Source of the DNA: a virus
Virus record (IMG/VR): IMGVR_UViG_3300018080_000158
Coordinates: 1-64,000 of that record
DNA length: 64,000 nucleotides
Reading direction: 5' to 3' (one strand)
Shown: positions 22,463 through 30,888 of the stretch, one piece after another
How positions within the stretch are numbered: the first letter of the stretch is position 1
How the letters are laid out: each line of letters opens with the position of its first letter
Position numbers and translations under genes: made by a program
Notes under the pieces: model-generated
Told to the model about the DNA's origin: nothing
The model's database searches: none
Seen by the model: only the letters and a program-made list of their open reading frames with translations

Positions 22463-23398
22463 TCAGCTATCAATGCCAAGAAGGGCGTCCAAGGCTGAAG
22501 AGTCTTCCCCTGTCTTTGTCTCTGCCTTTTCTTCAGGCTTTTCTTCCAGCTTTTCTTTAGCCTTACTTTTTGATTTGGCTTTACTCTTAGCCTTGGACTT
22601 TGCTTTTGCCTTGGCCTTGGACTTTGCTTTGCTCTTGGCCTTGCCTTTACCCTTGTCCTTGCCTTTGCTCTCAGAATCTTCTTTGTCATTGCTTACTGCC
22701 AGCTTTACACCATAAGCACTTTCAACGAAAGTGCAAATGTCTTCCAAAGAAGTACGCTCAGGCACTTGGCCCTTTGCCATCATCCAATCTTGGCAAATCA
22801 TGATCATAGCTTCACCGTCGTTTTTGGTTTCACACAGTTTCTTTGCTTCCTCCAAAGCTTCCGCTACAATGGCTCCCTGTTCTACACCATACGACAGTTT
22901 GACTACGATGGAGTCATTACTACTGCTAGATCCCGATCCGCCCCCAGTTTGCTTCTGAATCTTTGCAGACAAATCCCGCACTGACAAATCACTAGCCTGC
23001 TTCATCCAGGTCTTCCAATTTCGAGCGTTGATTACCTTGCAAAGAGCAGCCACCTTTGTCCATCCCAGCTCAACACACTTATCTTTGGGCAAGCCAAACT
23101 CCTGTACCTTTTCCCAAATCTTCATGATGGAAAAGACTTTAGTATAACTCGTGCCGACTTCTTCCTCGATGTAAGTTTGAAAGTCTGGGTGCCCGTAATG
23201 CTCAATGTGGTAGTTGTTTTTGCGGATCTCTGTGAGAACTTCAGCCAGATTCAAATAGCTCTCTTCAATGGCCCGATTGGCCTTGATTGCTTCATTGCGC
23301 AATTCTTTTGCCCTGGTTTTAGGGTTAGCCTTTACTTTTGCCTTGGCCTTGGACTTTGCTTTTGACTTGGACTTCGTTTTAGTTTTACTTGCAGCCAT
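22463..23398 (-). CDS. Protein with Lys/Ala-rich histone-like tails
   Basis: 311 residues. Residues 1-28 and about 244-282 are tandem K-S-K-A/K-A-K-A repeats like histone H1 or bacterial HU-type tails; at DNA level these are CTTGGCCTTTG-type repeats. Between them lies a folded helical core with LAEVLTEIRKNNYHIEHYGH and FQTYIEEEVGTSY, then SIMKIWEKV, similar to DUF3102-type phage/host proteins. The acidic tip ends SSALDALLGIDS, similar to the last residues of the SSB gene at 30889. Suggests a DNA-binding protein that recruits or shares partners with SSB. Confidence 0.55.
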   Translation of the reverse strand: MAASKTKTKSKSKAKSKAKAKVKANPKTRAKELRNEAIKANRAIEESYLNLAEVLTEIRKNNYHIEHYGHPDFQTYIEEEVGTSYTKVFSIMKIWEKVQEFGLPKDKCVELGWTKVAALCKVINARNWKTWMKQASDLSVRDLSAKIQKQTGGGSGSSSSNDSIVVKLSYGVEQGAIVAEALEEAKKLCETKNDGEAMIMICQDWMMAKGQVPERTSLEDICTFVESAYGVKLAVSNDKEDSESKGKDKGKGKAKSKAKSKAKAKAKSKAKSKAKSKSKAKEKLEEKPEEKAETKTGEDSSALDALLGIDS

Positions 23399-23427
23399 TC
23401 TACACCTCCATTAGATAGTTTGTTTGA

Positions 23428-25047
23428 TCATTTCTTCTTTTTGGATATCTTAAGCAGCCTAGTATTGCTACCCTTCCCTCCTTTCGCTTTAGACTTATTG
23501 TTATCATAGCTTACACTTCTAGCCTTACTGTCAGCCCATTTTCGTATTGCTTCCAATTCATCTGAATCTCTCTTAGCTTGCGGGACAAGATTATCCATTG
23601 CATTTAATATATGCTTGTCTTCAAATTCCTTATGGTCAGAAAACGCCATATACATTGCTTCATCAATAACGTACTCAATTTCAGCCCCAGTGAAGTCAAC
23701 AGCCCTTTTTGATAGCATTTCAATCTTATAGTCTTTAGGATCTCTGTTTCTCTTTGCTATATGTATGGAGAAAATATCCTTCCGCTCGTTTGCTTTGGGC
23801 AAATCTGTAGCCCACACTTGATCCATACGACCGGGCCTATAAACCATACTAGGCAAGGTAGACACATCATTACTAGTAGCTACCAGCAAGACCGGAAATT
23901 CTGTCTCTTGTCTCCAAGTAAGAATAGTACTTACAACACGAGCAGTAACCCCCCCATCAAGCTCCCCACTGGAGCGCATACCTGCCAGTCCTTTTTCTAT
24001 TTCATCTATCCACAGAACGCAAGGGCTGACCGCTTCAGCTACCTTTAAAGCCATTCTGGTTGAAGCCTCACTTTCTCCGACCAAGCTCCTGTAGACCTTC
24101 CCCATATCCCATCGGAGCAAAGGAAGGCCCAGGTAATTACTCACACACTTAGCAGCGAGCGATTTTCCTGTTCCTGCAAAGCCGACAATAAGAATTCCTT
24201 TTGGGTAACGAAGCCCGTATTGCCTGGCCTCTTCTGTGAAAGCTCTTTTGCGTTTGCTCAGCCAATCTTTCATAGCATCATACCCACCAAGATTGTCAAT
24301 GGTCTCTTGATTTGGAAAGAACTCAAGGACATCTGATTTTCTAACTTCTTGCTCCTTTTGTTTTTGAATCACTGAAAGATTGACCTCACGAGCACTGACC
24401 AAAGAAAGACTCATTGCGTTTTCTGCTCCCATAGAGTCAAGACCCACAGCAGCATTGGCAGCACTTTTGATTAGCTCCTCTTTGTCTTTTTTGTCGTTAG
24501 GCAAGGAAACTTCATTAGAGTAATACTCAACCATTGCAGTATAAATGTCTTCAATGTTTTGACGGGACGGCAGGGGGAAGTCTATAAACGTGACAAAATT
24601 TTTCAGCTCTAAGGGAAGCTCGCAGTGAGGCCCAACAACTACTAAATGGCATCCTTGCGCTTTAGCTGCAATAGAGGAGTCGATTACAGTTTGTATCAAA
24701 TTTGGATCTTCAATAAACTGTCTAAGGTGATGGAAGACACAAACAATAGGATTGTCTTTCGTTCTTTTCCCTACCATTTCAATAGCACTTTCAAGGTCAA
24801 CGGATTCGGATCTTGGAGTAAATCCTTCCTTATCCCACATGGCAGCTTTGCCCAAAACCAAGCCTGTAGTAATTTTCCATACGCCAAAATCGTGAGATTC
24901 GGCAAGCCCCATATTAACCAAAGCAAGCCGAACAGTCTCTTCAGCCAAGTGAGGCTCAATAGTACGTAAAAACAAACAACTGTACCCTGCTTTCAAATAA
25001 TCCTCAATCTCTTCTGAAATTCCCCTAATCTCTTCAGCCATGGGCAT
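23428..25047 (-). CDS. Ycf46-like AAA+ ATPase
   Basis: 539 residues. The first 230 residues form the Ycf46-type N-terminal region. The ATPase has Walker A GFAGTGKS (289-296), Walker B VLWIDE (344-349), and a second region of homology around VATSNDVSTLPSMVYRPGRM with an arginine finger-type RPGR. The C-terminus is basic (KGGKGSNTRLLKISKKKK). Ycf46 ATPases often occur beside DUF2997 and DUF1257 genes; both are present here at 36.6-37.2 kb. Substrate unknown; the fold implies a remodelling or protease-like function. An operator and promoter lie directly upstream. Confidence 0.8.
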   Translation of the reverse strand: MPMAEEIRGISEEIEDYLKAGYSCLFLRTIEPHLAEETVRLALVNMGLAESHDFGVWKITTGLVLGKAAMWDKEGFTPRSESVDLESAIEMVGKRTKDNPIVCVFHHLRQFIEDPNLIQTVIDSSIAAKAQGCHLVVVGPHCELPLELKNFVTFIDFPLPSRQNIEDIYTAMVEYYSNEVSLPNDKKDKEELIKSAANAAVGLDSMGAENAMSLSLVSAREVNLSVIQKQKEQEVRKSDVLEFFPNQETIDNLGGYDAMKDWLSKRKRAFTEEARQYGLRYPKGILIVGFAGTGKSLAAKCVSNYLGLPLLRWDMGKVYRSLVGESEASTRMALKVAEAVSPCVLWIDEIEKGLAGMRSSGELDGGVTARVVSTILTWRQETEFPVLLVATSNDVSTLPSMVYRPGRMDQVWATDLPKANERKDIFSIHIAKRNRDPKDYKIEMLSKRAVDFTGAEIEYVIDEAMYMAFSDHKEFEDKHILNAMDNLVPQAKRDSDELEAIRKWADSKARSVSYDNNKSKAKGGKGSNTRLLKISKKKK

Positions 25048-25081
25048 TTTCCCCTTCCCTATCTATTTTTAAAGAAGTCTA

Positions 25082-25110
25082 GAAGTACCATAGATATGAT
25101 CTTTTGTCAA
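25082..25110 (-). promoter_or_regulatory. Minus-strand promoter before the AAA+ gene
   Basis: TTGACA (25105-25110 on minus), 17-base spacer, then TACTTC with TGG before it. The operator palindrome starts 6 bp upstream of the -35. The spacer resembles those of the two other operator-linked promoters (TATG before the -10). Confidence 0.5.
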
Positions 25111-25116
25111 GGCTTA

Positions 25117-25134
25117 CTTTCAATCGTCTGAAAG
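25117..25134. promoter_or_regulatory. 18-bp palindromic operator, site 4
   Basis: CTTTCAATCGTCTGAAAG, perfect consensus. It overlaps the stop codon of the RuvC gene and touches the -35 of the AAA+ promoter, a position where a bound repressor would block RNA polymerase. Confidence 0.75.
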
Positions 25135-25698
25135 TAGGTCCAACTCCATGAAAGCCCCGTCCTTCTTAAGTTTGCGGCGTATGGTCTTTAAAATATCCTC
25201 CTGATATCTGGTAGCACTTTTAGAACCAAAAGTCAAGGCATGGCCTATTTCACAGATCAAATAAGCAACCCCTTCATCCACAGTTGAAAACTCCAAACCA
25301 CGCCTTTTATACAACTGCAATTTAAAGTCTTCAATACGGCCTTTACCCACGCCAGTCAGCCATTTTTTCCATTGGCCAATACCTACCACAAGAGGCCATA
25401 TGCCGGTTTTTCTCCAAACAGTGTAGCGCAAGAGACCTCCAATTTCTCCCATAGTAGCCAATGCAGACTGTTTTGACTTGGACCGGAAAGCATAGTCTTC
25501 TATAAAAACTAAAGACGATTTCTCCACAAAGCCTAATACTCCAGATATCAATTTAGTATATCTAAAAGGCCGATGCTCAGAGGACTTTGTAGTAATTGTA
25601 TCGGAATCCATAGCTCCATTTTCAAACATCCTACAAACACCTAAGAATCTAGTACCAGGATCTATACCCACTACTGAAGTGATAATTTTACGACCCAT
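25120..25698 (-). CDS. RuvC-like Holliday junction resolvase
   Basis: 192 residues. GIDPGTRFLGVC at residues 11-22 gives the first acidic residue, FIEDYAF near 63 the second, and STVDEGVAYLICEIG near 137-151 the last acidic pair: the RuvC RNase H-fold pattern. Such enzymes resolve branched DNA before packaging in phages. ATG 25698 lies in the end of the upstream gene. Family resemblance is clear although the sequence diverges from host RuvC (short C-terminus). Confidence 0.8.
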   Translation of the reverse strand: MGRKIITSVVGIDPGTRFLGVCRMFENGAMDSDTITTKSSEHRPFRYTKLISGVLGFVEKSSLVFIEDYAFRSKSKQSALATMGEIGGLLRYTVWRKTGIWPLVVGIGQWKKWLTGVGKGRIEDFKLQLYKRRGLEFSTVDEGVAYLICEIGHALTFGSKSATRYQEDILKTIRRKLKKDGAFMELDLLSDD

Positions 25699-25966
25699 TA
25701 TCTTTACTTCTCCCCTCTAAAAATCTAAGCAGTCGGATTGCCTCTTTTTTACGCACTGGAACAGTCCGATCCTTAGACTTCTGCTCCATGAAAGGCATGT
25801 CAATGGAATAACCGCGAGCTGTGAGATTGTATGCAGGAACGTAGTCAGTGTTGCCAATCTCCATTTCTATAATAGATAGTTCACAGGATAAGCATTGCAG
25901 TTGTAAAGTCTCTCCGCTTTCTGTTTGCATAGTAAGCACTCCCACGCCTACCTCATACTTGGGCAT
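25688..25966 (-). CDS. Small hypothetical protein
   Basis: 92 residues from ATG 25966 with GGAGTTTTACC in front; the longer frame from 26110 overlaps the nuclease gene and is not used. Beta-rich (KYEVGVGVLTMQTESGETLQ) with a basic C-terminus. It overlaps RuvC by 11 bp and the upstream nuclease gene by 14 bp, so all three are one translational unit. Not recognised. Confidence 0.55.
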   Translation of the reverse strand: MPKYEVGVGVLTMQTESGETLQLQCLSCELSIIEMEIGNTDYVPAYNLTARGYSIDMPFMEQKSKDRTVPVRKKEAIRLLRFLEGRSKDNGS

Positions 25967-26837
25967 GGTAAAACTCCATACACTGTTTATAGCAAGGACA
26001 GTTTCTAGTTTGCCAGCTTGAAAAATTACTCCTTTGACATAATGGATGAATATCCGGCAATCCTTTTGGGTATGAATCATACGCAAGCTTAAAAACTTCC
26101 AACTTCTCAACTATCCTGCCAATTACTTTGCTCTTACCATTGACTGGAAACATTTTCATTGGCATCCCGCTAGACACATGGGTTTTGCAAACGTAAAGCA
26201 CAAAGCCTATATCCGATCTTATAGGGATAGGCATAGAGGAATCTTGATTCAATCCCCACATGTATGAAAGCACTTGCCACTCGTGCTCTACTTGCGGACT
26301 TATCAGTTTATCAAAATACTTCTTGGCAATTGTCTTTATCTCAATTACTACAACAGTACCATCATCCAATAACAAAAATAGATCAGGATGCCCAGACAGG
26401 TAGACAGGAGAAGTTAAAAACATTGAATGCTCTTTATACTCAAAGGCTTCAAAATGAGCACCGCAAGATAAACAATTAGTATTAGGTGGAAGTCCAAAAA
26501 AACAAGACTTGCAAGCTCGGCACTTCCACCAACCAATGCGCTTGTTACCAAAAACAAAAGTAGTATTCTGGATTTCCTTATGCACCGCCTCTCCTATCAT
26601 AAATGTAAGACGAGACCCAGCATTAGTAAAACTAGACTTCTTGAATCGAAGATGAGATCCTAGTACATACATCCGAATGCATCCCTTGTAAAGGTCAGAC
26701 GCTCTCGGATAAACGATAGGAAACCCATCAGGACTAGAATCAAGAAACCTGACATATCTCATAGCAATAGATTCTATAGAATCTGTAACGTTTACAGGCT
26801 CGGCAAGTGAAGTGGAAGCCGATGCATCCTTAGCCAT
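25953..26837 (-). CDS. PD-(D/E)XK nuclease with zinc ribbon and terminal Cys cluster
   Basis: 294 residues from ATG 26837 (a TTG at 26876 is also possible). A zinc ribbon (CRACKSC and CLSCG near residues 107-128) is inserted before the nuclease core GHPDLFLLL followed by TVVVIEIKT, which gives the D and the ExK of a PD-(D/E)XK site. The C-terminal CQRSNFSS with NCPCYKQC resembles the iron-sulfur cluster cysteines of Cas4/RecB-like enzymes. Likely an exonuclease or end-processing nuclease in recombination. Confidence 0.7.
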   Translation of the reverse strand: MAKDASASTSLAEPVNVTDSIESIAMRYVRFLDSSPDGFPIVYPRASDLYKGCIRMYVLGSHLRFKKSSFTNAGSRLTFMIGEAVHKEIQNTTFVFGNKRIGWWKCRACKSCFFGLPPNTNCLSCGAHFEAFEYKEHSMFLTSPVYLSGHPDLFLLLDDGTVVVIEIKTIAKKYFDKLISPQVEHEWQVLSYMWGLNQDSSMPIPIRSDIGFVLYVCKTHVSSGMPMKMFPVNGKSKVIGRIVEKLEVFKLAYDSYPKGLPDIHPLCQRSNFSSWQTRNCPCYKQCMEFYHAQV

Positions 26838-26859
26838 ATTTAAAAGCTGTTTTCCAATA

Positions 26860-27417
26860 CTACTCAAAATCAACAAGTAGGGATTTGCCTACTCCTCCTT
26901 CAGGATAAAAGTAATGAGCTAAAGGCCAAGAGACTACCAACAGAGGTATGTCTATGACAGCTCTGAATGATTTAACCTTGTTTCTACTTCCAGTACGCCA
27001 AGGGCCTTTTACTTCAATAAAACACTTATGGTCAGGAAGAAAAAAGTCTGGAATGTATTGAACAAACTTTTTGACTTTTGCAGACTTGGCAGAAGGGATA
27101 AGAAAAGCAATACCTTCATATAAAAATCTCACACCTTCAGAGCTAAGCGCCTCTGCAAAATACTTTTCATAGTTAGACTCAAAAAATTGCTCAAGAACAG
27201 AAGAGTAGGCCCCACCCGGCCTCCTTTCATTGGATAGGTAGTAATACTGGTGCGGGGCTATGCTCTCAAATATATTACCACCCGACACAGGATTAGCTCT
27301 AATCCACTTAAAAACACAATCACGGGAACAGACGTGAAAATCAGAATCGGCCATGGAGTTTTTTTTGCCTTTTACTTCCTGCTTCCTTCCACAAACTTGA
27401 CATCTCAAAATTGCCAT
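26860..27417 (-). CDS. PD-(D/E)XK-like endonuclease with N-terminal zinc finger
   Basis: 185 residues from ATG 27417, whose codon overlaps the stop of the preceding gene. N-terminal CQVCGRKQ with CSRDC forms a zinc finger; residues 80-160 have LSSEGVRFLYEGIAFLIPS, then YIPDFFLPDHKCFIEVKGPW, with the D and ExK typical of VSR/T7 endonuclease I-like enzymes. An endonuclease for branched or mismatched DNA, or a free-standing homing-type nuclease, is plausible. Confidence 0.65.
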   Translation of the reverse strand: MAILRCQVCGRKQEVKGKKNSMADSDFHVCSRDCVFKWIRANPVSGGNIFESIAPHQYYYLSNERRPGGAYSSVLEQFFESNYEKYFAEALSSEGVRFLYEGIAFLIPSAKSAKVKKFVQYIPDFFLPDHKCFIEVKGPWRTGSRNKVKSFRAVIDIPLLVVSWPLAHYFYPEGGVGKSLLVDFE

Positions 27418-27608
27418 TATAAGTAACACCTATTTTGATTGCCGGTTTTAGGCTTCACTTTCTTAGCTTTGTGGTACAACGTGCTGGCATAGGACCTACA
27501 GATTCCAAACCTATCTGCTATCGCATTGAACGGAAATCCATCATCCCGCATCTTAACCAACCTTTCAATTTGCTTTTTACTCAGCCTCTCGAATTTTCTT
27601 GTGGCCAC
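27417..27608 (-). CDS. Small helix-turn-helix protein
   Basis: 63 residues; overlaps RecA by 32 bp and its stop meets the next ATG. DDGFPFNAIADRFGICRSYA is a good helix-turn-helix (A-I-A-x-x-F-G-I-x-x-S-x-A). Both termini are Lys-rich. Inferred small transcription regulator acting on the phage or host genome; because the operators in this genome need a reader, it is one of several candidates. Confidence 0.55.
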   Translation of the reverse strand: MATRKFERLSKKQIERLVKMRDDGFPFNAIADRFGICRSYASTLYHKAKKVKPKTGNQNRCYL

Positions 27609-28701
27609 TTCTTTTCTCCTTTGCTATCCTAATAATCTCTTTGGAGGTCTTAAACTTTTCAGCAGGGATTTTTTTCCAGACATCTTGAATATGTTCCAAA
27701 GTCTTTGCTTTGTGTCCAAAGTACATCCAACCGCCACCATCGGCTTTAGATACTACACCATACATCTTAGCCAATTTCATCATGGTGGCATACTCAATGA
27801 CTTCTCCTTGAGTGTAGTTAAATTCAGGCATGTATGCAGTGCATCTCCTAAATTCTCCGACGCCATGAAGAGTCAAAACCTTTTCTTTTCGTATAGCAAA
27901 TGAATGCCTAGAGGCTGAGGCCGTTTTAGTTCTGGAGTCAAAGAATTTCTTGTCTACGCCGTCTCTTGCTAAAGCCTTCTTTACAAGACGGAGCAATAAA
28001 GACATTTCGTGTTTGGCAGCATAGCCCCCTGGCATAATTTCAGGATCTCCGAACATCTGGCCTATCTTTACTCTCATTTGATTTGTAACCAAGATAGTAC
28101 AAGGATGCCCTCTCTTCATCTCTCTGATCAGCCTTTGCTTTAATTTACGCACACCCCTAGTCACAAGTTTAGCCTGGTTGCCGATGAACTGATCAGCAAA
28201 AGAAGCCGTCATCTCTGCCTCTGGAATCAAAGCTGCAAGGCCGTCAATTACTAACAGACCTATATCATCAGCCCTTAGTACAGACTCGGCAAGGTCTAAG
28301 TATTGCTCTCCGGTCTCCCCGTTTATCATAATGAATCCATTCGGATCACAGCCAACTCTTTCGGCCCATTCCCGATCAAATGTCCCCTCAGAATCGGCCC
28401 AGGCAGATTTCATTCGGATAGGCTTTTGACTGCACTCACAATCCGATAGCAGATTGAAGCATCTCCAACAAATCCGGCTGCACATTGCTACAGCATTCAT
28501 AGCCAGTGTTGTCTTGCCACCAGAATCTGGACCCCACAAACAAGTAGTCCCGTAAATAGGCATCCCGCCGCCAGTAGCAAAGTCAACAACAAAAACCCCA
28601 AATGGAAGACGGGCCGGGTCTTTCTTTTCAAAGCCCCACAATATTGTATTACTACCTATCTCCGAATTAGCCGTTTTGATAATATCACTCACTTGAACCA
28701 T
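27577..28701 (-). CDS. recA: RecA-family recombinase with zinc insertion
   Basis: 374 residues. Walker A GPDSGGKTT (57-65), Walker B LLVIDGLAAL near 147-156, and an L1/L2 type loop around VRVKIGQMFGDPE are present. Between Walker A and the beta strand that follows, the sequence CSRICWRCFNLLSDCEC (five cysteines) replaces the usual short turn, suggesting a bound zinc. Catalyses strand exchange in recombination-dependent replication. Located with SSB, a helicase and nucleases as in other large phages. Confidence 0.8.
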   Translation of the reverse strand: MVQVSDIIKTANSEIGSNTILWGFEKKDPARLPFGVFVVDFATGGGMPIYGTTCLWGPDSGGKTTLAMNAVAMCSRICWRCFNLLSDCECSQKPIRMKSAWADSEGTFDREWAERVGCDPNGFIMINGETGEQYLDLAESVLRADDIGLLVIDGLAALIPEAEMTASFADQFIGNQAKLVTRGVRKLKQRLIREMKRGHPCTILVTNQMRVKIGQMFGDPEIMPGGYAAKHEMSLLLRLVKKALARDGVDKKFFDSRTKTASASRHSFAIRKEKVLTLHGVGEFRRCTAYMPEFNYTQGEVIEYATMMKLAKMYGVVSKADGGGWMYFGHKAKTLEHIQDVWKKIPAEKFKTSKEIIRIAKEKRSGHKKIREAE

Positions 28702-28724
28702 TTTAATTGCTCCAATCTCCGACC

Positions 28725-29051
28725 TTACAGTTTCATGTCTTTTCTAATAGCCGCAACCTTCTTATCCATCAAGGTGTCTACCACTTTGTCAACCTTCTCT
28801 TGCATCGACAGCATCTCTTCAAGATAGCAAGGAACGGATAGCATGATAGTAGTTTTAATAGAAGAAAACTGAACAGGCCCAGGCAGTGTTGCACTTGATC
28901 CAATAGTCACCTTAGCTGGCTCAGTAGCAAATGCCCGAACCTTTAATTTCTTTTGACTACTCTTAATCAACGGTTTTTGGTCCGGCCCTAGTATAGTAGT
29001 AGTCTCCACAGTCAATGTAGCATCATCAGACTTCTTTTTACTGCTTTTCAT
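28725..29051 (-). CDS. Hypothetical protein near RecA and SSB
   Basis: 108 residues from ATG 29051. The segment VRAFATEPAKVTIGSSATLP, then VPCYLEEMLSMQEKVD has a pattern I associate with uncharacterised proteins next to phage SSB genes: a beta half followed by a helical half. The N-terminus is Lys/Ser rich. Start overlaps the upstream gene by 14 bp. Function unknown, possibly replication. Confidence 0.5.
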   Translation of the reverse strand: MKSSKKKSDDATLTVETTTILGPDQKPLIKSSQKKLKVRAFATEPAKVTIGSSATLPGPVQFSSIKTTIMLSVPCYLEEMLSMQEKVDKVVDTLMDKKVAAIRKDMKL

Positions 29052-29466
29052 TATCAACCTCCTCCCACCTCTCTTTTACATACTCAGACAATTCAGACAA
29101 CGAGACCGATCCCTGATCCAATCGCTTAAAAGCTCTTTTAAGGAGTAACATGTCTTCCTTGGAGTACAGACGCCAGCCCCTCTTATCTGTGAACTTTGGT
29201 TCAGGCAGTATCCCCTTTCTGTGATAGGCCCGAATCGTTTGGATAGCCCTGTTGATATTTTCGGATAATTGCCCAATGGAGTAAAAGCCAGGCCCGACTA
29301 TCTTCCTGTTAGCCTTTACAACTTTCTTTTTCTTTCGCCTGTAGTAATTTCTTGATCGCATCTGTTGCACCTTTCTGTAAGCATCGTCGTTATGGTATCT
29401 CCTTCTCCTTTTCTTATTTATTTCCCGGCCATTCCTCTTCCAATAACTAGAGAATGTCCAAGCCAT
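29038..29466 (-). CDS. MerR-like DNA-binding protein
   Basis: 142 residues. After a very basic N-terminus (KKRRRRYHNDD), residues 60-110 read FYSIGQLSENINRAIQTIRA, then YHRKGILPEPKF and WRLYSKEDMLLLKRAF, the MerR winged-helix pattern including the turn and wing. Sensor domain beyond the DNA-binding part is absent. A phage transcription regulator is the likeliest role. Overlaps the next gene by 14 bp. Confidence 0.7.
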   Translation of the reverse strand: MAWTFSSYWKRNGREINKKRRRRYHNDDAYRKVQQMRSRNYYRRKKKKVVKANRKIVGPGFYSIGQLSENINRAIQTIRAYHRKGILPEPKFTDKRGWRLYSKEDMLLLKRAFKRLDQGSVSLSELSEYVKERWEEVDNEKQ

Positions 29467-29475
29467 TTTACTACC

Positions 29476-30876
29476 CTATCCTTTCACCGATTTGATTTTC
29501 ATATTGTGCTTTTTATAATACCTAACTCGTCTCTTTGCCCATGCCACAGCATCCTCATATTTCAAGTCTACTATATCCACGATTAAAGGTTGCTGCTTCC
29601 CCTCCATCATTCTCTCTACCCGGCCACATTTTTGCTCTATGAAAGACTGAGGTGTGCCAAATACCAACCCTGCCAAGTCTGGAATATCTGTACCCACTCC
29701 CATCATGTTATAGGTAGCAAGTATTATAGAAGAGTTCTTAAGCACTCCTACCAGCTCTTCAGGTTTACTCTTTCTCTTCTTGATTACTTTACCTCTCTTA
29801 TCTGTTTCAACTGGTATTTGATCTGCATAAAATCCTATCTTTGCAGGATCTGTCTTAAAGTCGATAATCAAAAACTTTTTAATCCATTCCAATTGAGCAA
29901 TCCTGTCGGATAAAACAGCCACTCTGCGCCCAGTCCTATGCATCTTATCAGTATAATGAGCAATAGCAAAATTTCGGGAAGGGTTAAAAGCCAATCTACT
30001 AATTAGCATCCCTCTCCTTTTCATTCGCTCACTTTCCATATGAATATAGCCCGAACTACATTCGTAGTTTACTACTAGAACTTGAGCAGTCATTCGATTC
30101 AAGTTTTGTCCTTTAACAAGCACACCTCCTATCCCAAGATTGAACACCTTATGCAATCCATCAGGCCTTCTTAAAGTAGCCGAAGCAGCAATTCTATACT
30201 TCGCTGGAAAGAGAGCCAACGAGGGAGCAAAGGTTTCGGGCGGGACGGAACGATCAGCCTCATCGGCCACTATTACTCCGAACCTTCGATTAAAATCGTC
30301 TCCTAATTTATTCAAAACCAAAGTATGGATAAGACCAATTACTATATCTTTCTGTTGCCAATCTGCAATTCGCCCGGCCACTGTGCCTATTCTATCCTCA
30401 GATAGATCAGTACGCACAAGCAATTCTTTTCTCCACTGGTTTACAAGATCCGATTTAGGAACAATAACCAAAGCCGTCCTTCCAATGGCCTTGAGCATCA
30501 TAATAAGACACACTGTCTTGCCAAATCCTGGAGGGGCTTGAAGAGTAAAATGACTTTTGCCTTTGAACAAATGATCAGCAAATGCCTGCAACACCTCTCG
30601 CTGCCCCGGCCAGAACTGGCAAGCTAAACTCCATTCGCTTTTACTCCCCTCAGATCGATTGTCTATAATTTCAGATGCCAGATTTTGATAGTCCTTATCA
30701 AAGTAATTACGAGGCACACCAAAAAAATCCTCACGCTCTATAAACGTTTCGATCTGAACAGACTTATCAAAACGACTTGCCACCGTGAGCAATTTCTTAG
30801 CACGATCCAAGTCCCTAATTTCTTGTCTAGGAATCCACAGCATGGAGTCTAATATGAATTTACTATACGGCTTCAC
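29476..30876 (-). CDS. SF2 DNA helicase (UvsW/DEAD-like)
   Basis: 466 residues. Motif I APPGFGKT, motif II ADEADR, motif III region AASATLRR and a C-terminal helicase domain (LATYNMMGVGTDIPDL, then QKCGRVERMMEGK) are all present. These enzymes unwind D-loops and stalled forks, as UvsW does in T4. Its neighbours (MerR-like, SSB and RecA) fit a recombination and repair unit. Zinc or extra domains are not seen. Confidence 0.8.
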   Translation of the reverse strand: MKPYSKFILDSMLWIPRQEIRDLDRAKKLLTVASRFDKSVQIETFIEREDFFGVPRNYFDKDYQNLASEIIDNRSEGSKSEWSLACQFWPGQREVLQAFADHLFKGKSHFTLQAPPGFGKTVCLIMMLKAIGRTALVIVPKSDLVNQWRKELLVRTDLSEDRIGTVAGRIADWQQKDIVIGLIHTLVLNKLGDDFNRRFGVIVADEADRSVPPETFAPSLALFPAKYRIAASATLRRPDGLHKVFNLGIGGVLVKGQNLNRMTAQVLVVNYECSSGYIHMESERMKRRGMLISRLAFNPSRNFAIAHYTDKMHRTGRRVAVLSDRIAQLEWIKKFLIIDFKTDPAKIGFYADQIPVETDKRGKVIKKRKSKPEELVGVLKNSSIILATYNMMGVGTDIPDLAGLVFGTPQSFIEQKCGRVERMMEGKQQPLIVDIVDLKYEDAVAWAKRRVRYYKKHNMKIKSVKG

Positions 30877-30888
30877 TCAAGTATCCAA

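Noticed and set aside
22716-22734. GCACTTTC-AAC-GAAAGTGC inverted repeat
   Set aside because: It lies inside a coding gene and lacks the CG centre and spacing of the operator; probably chance.
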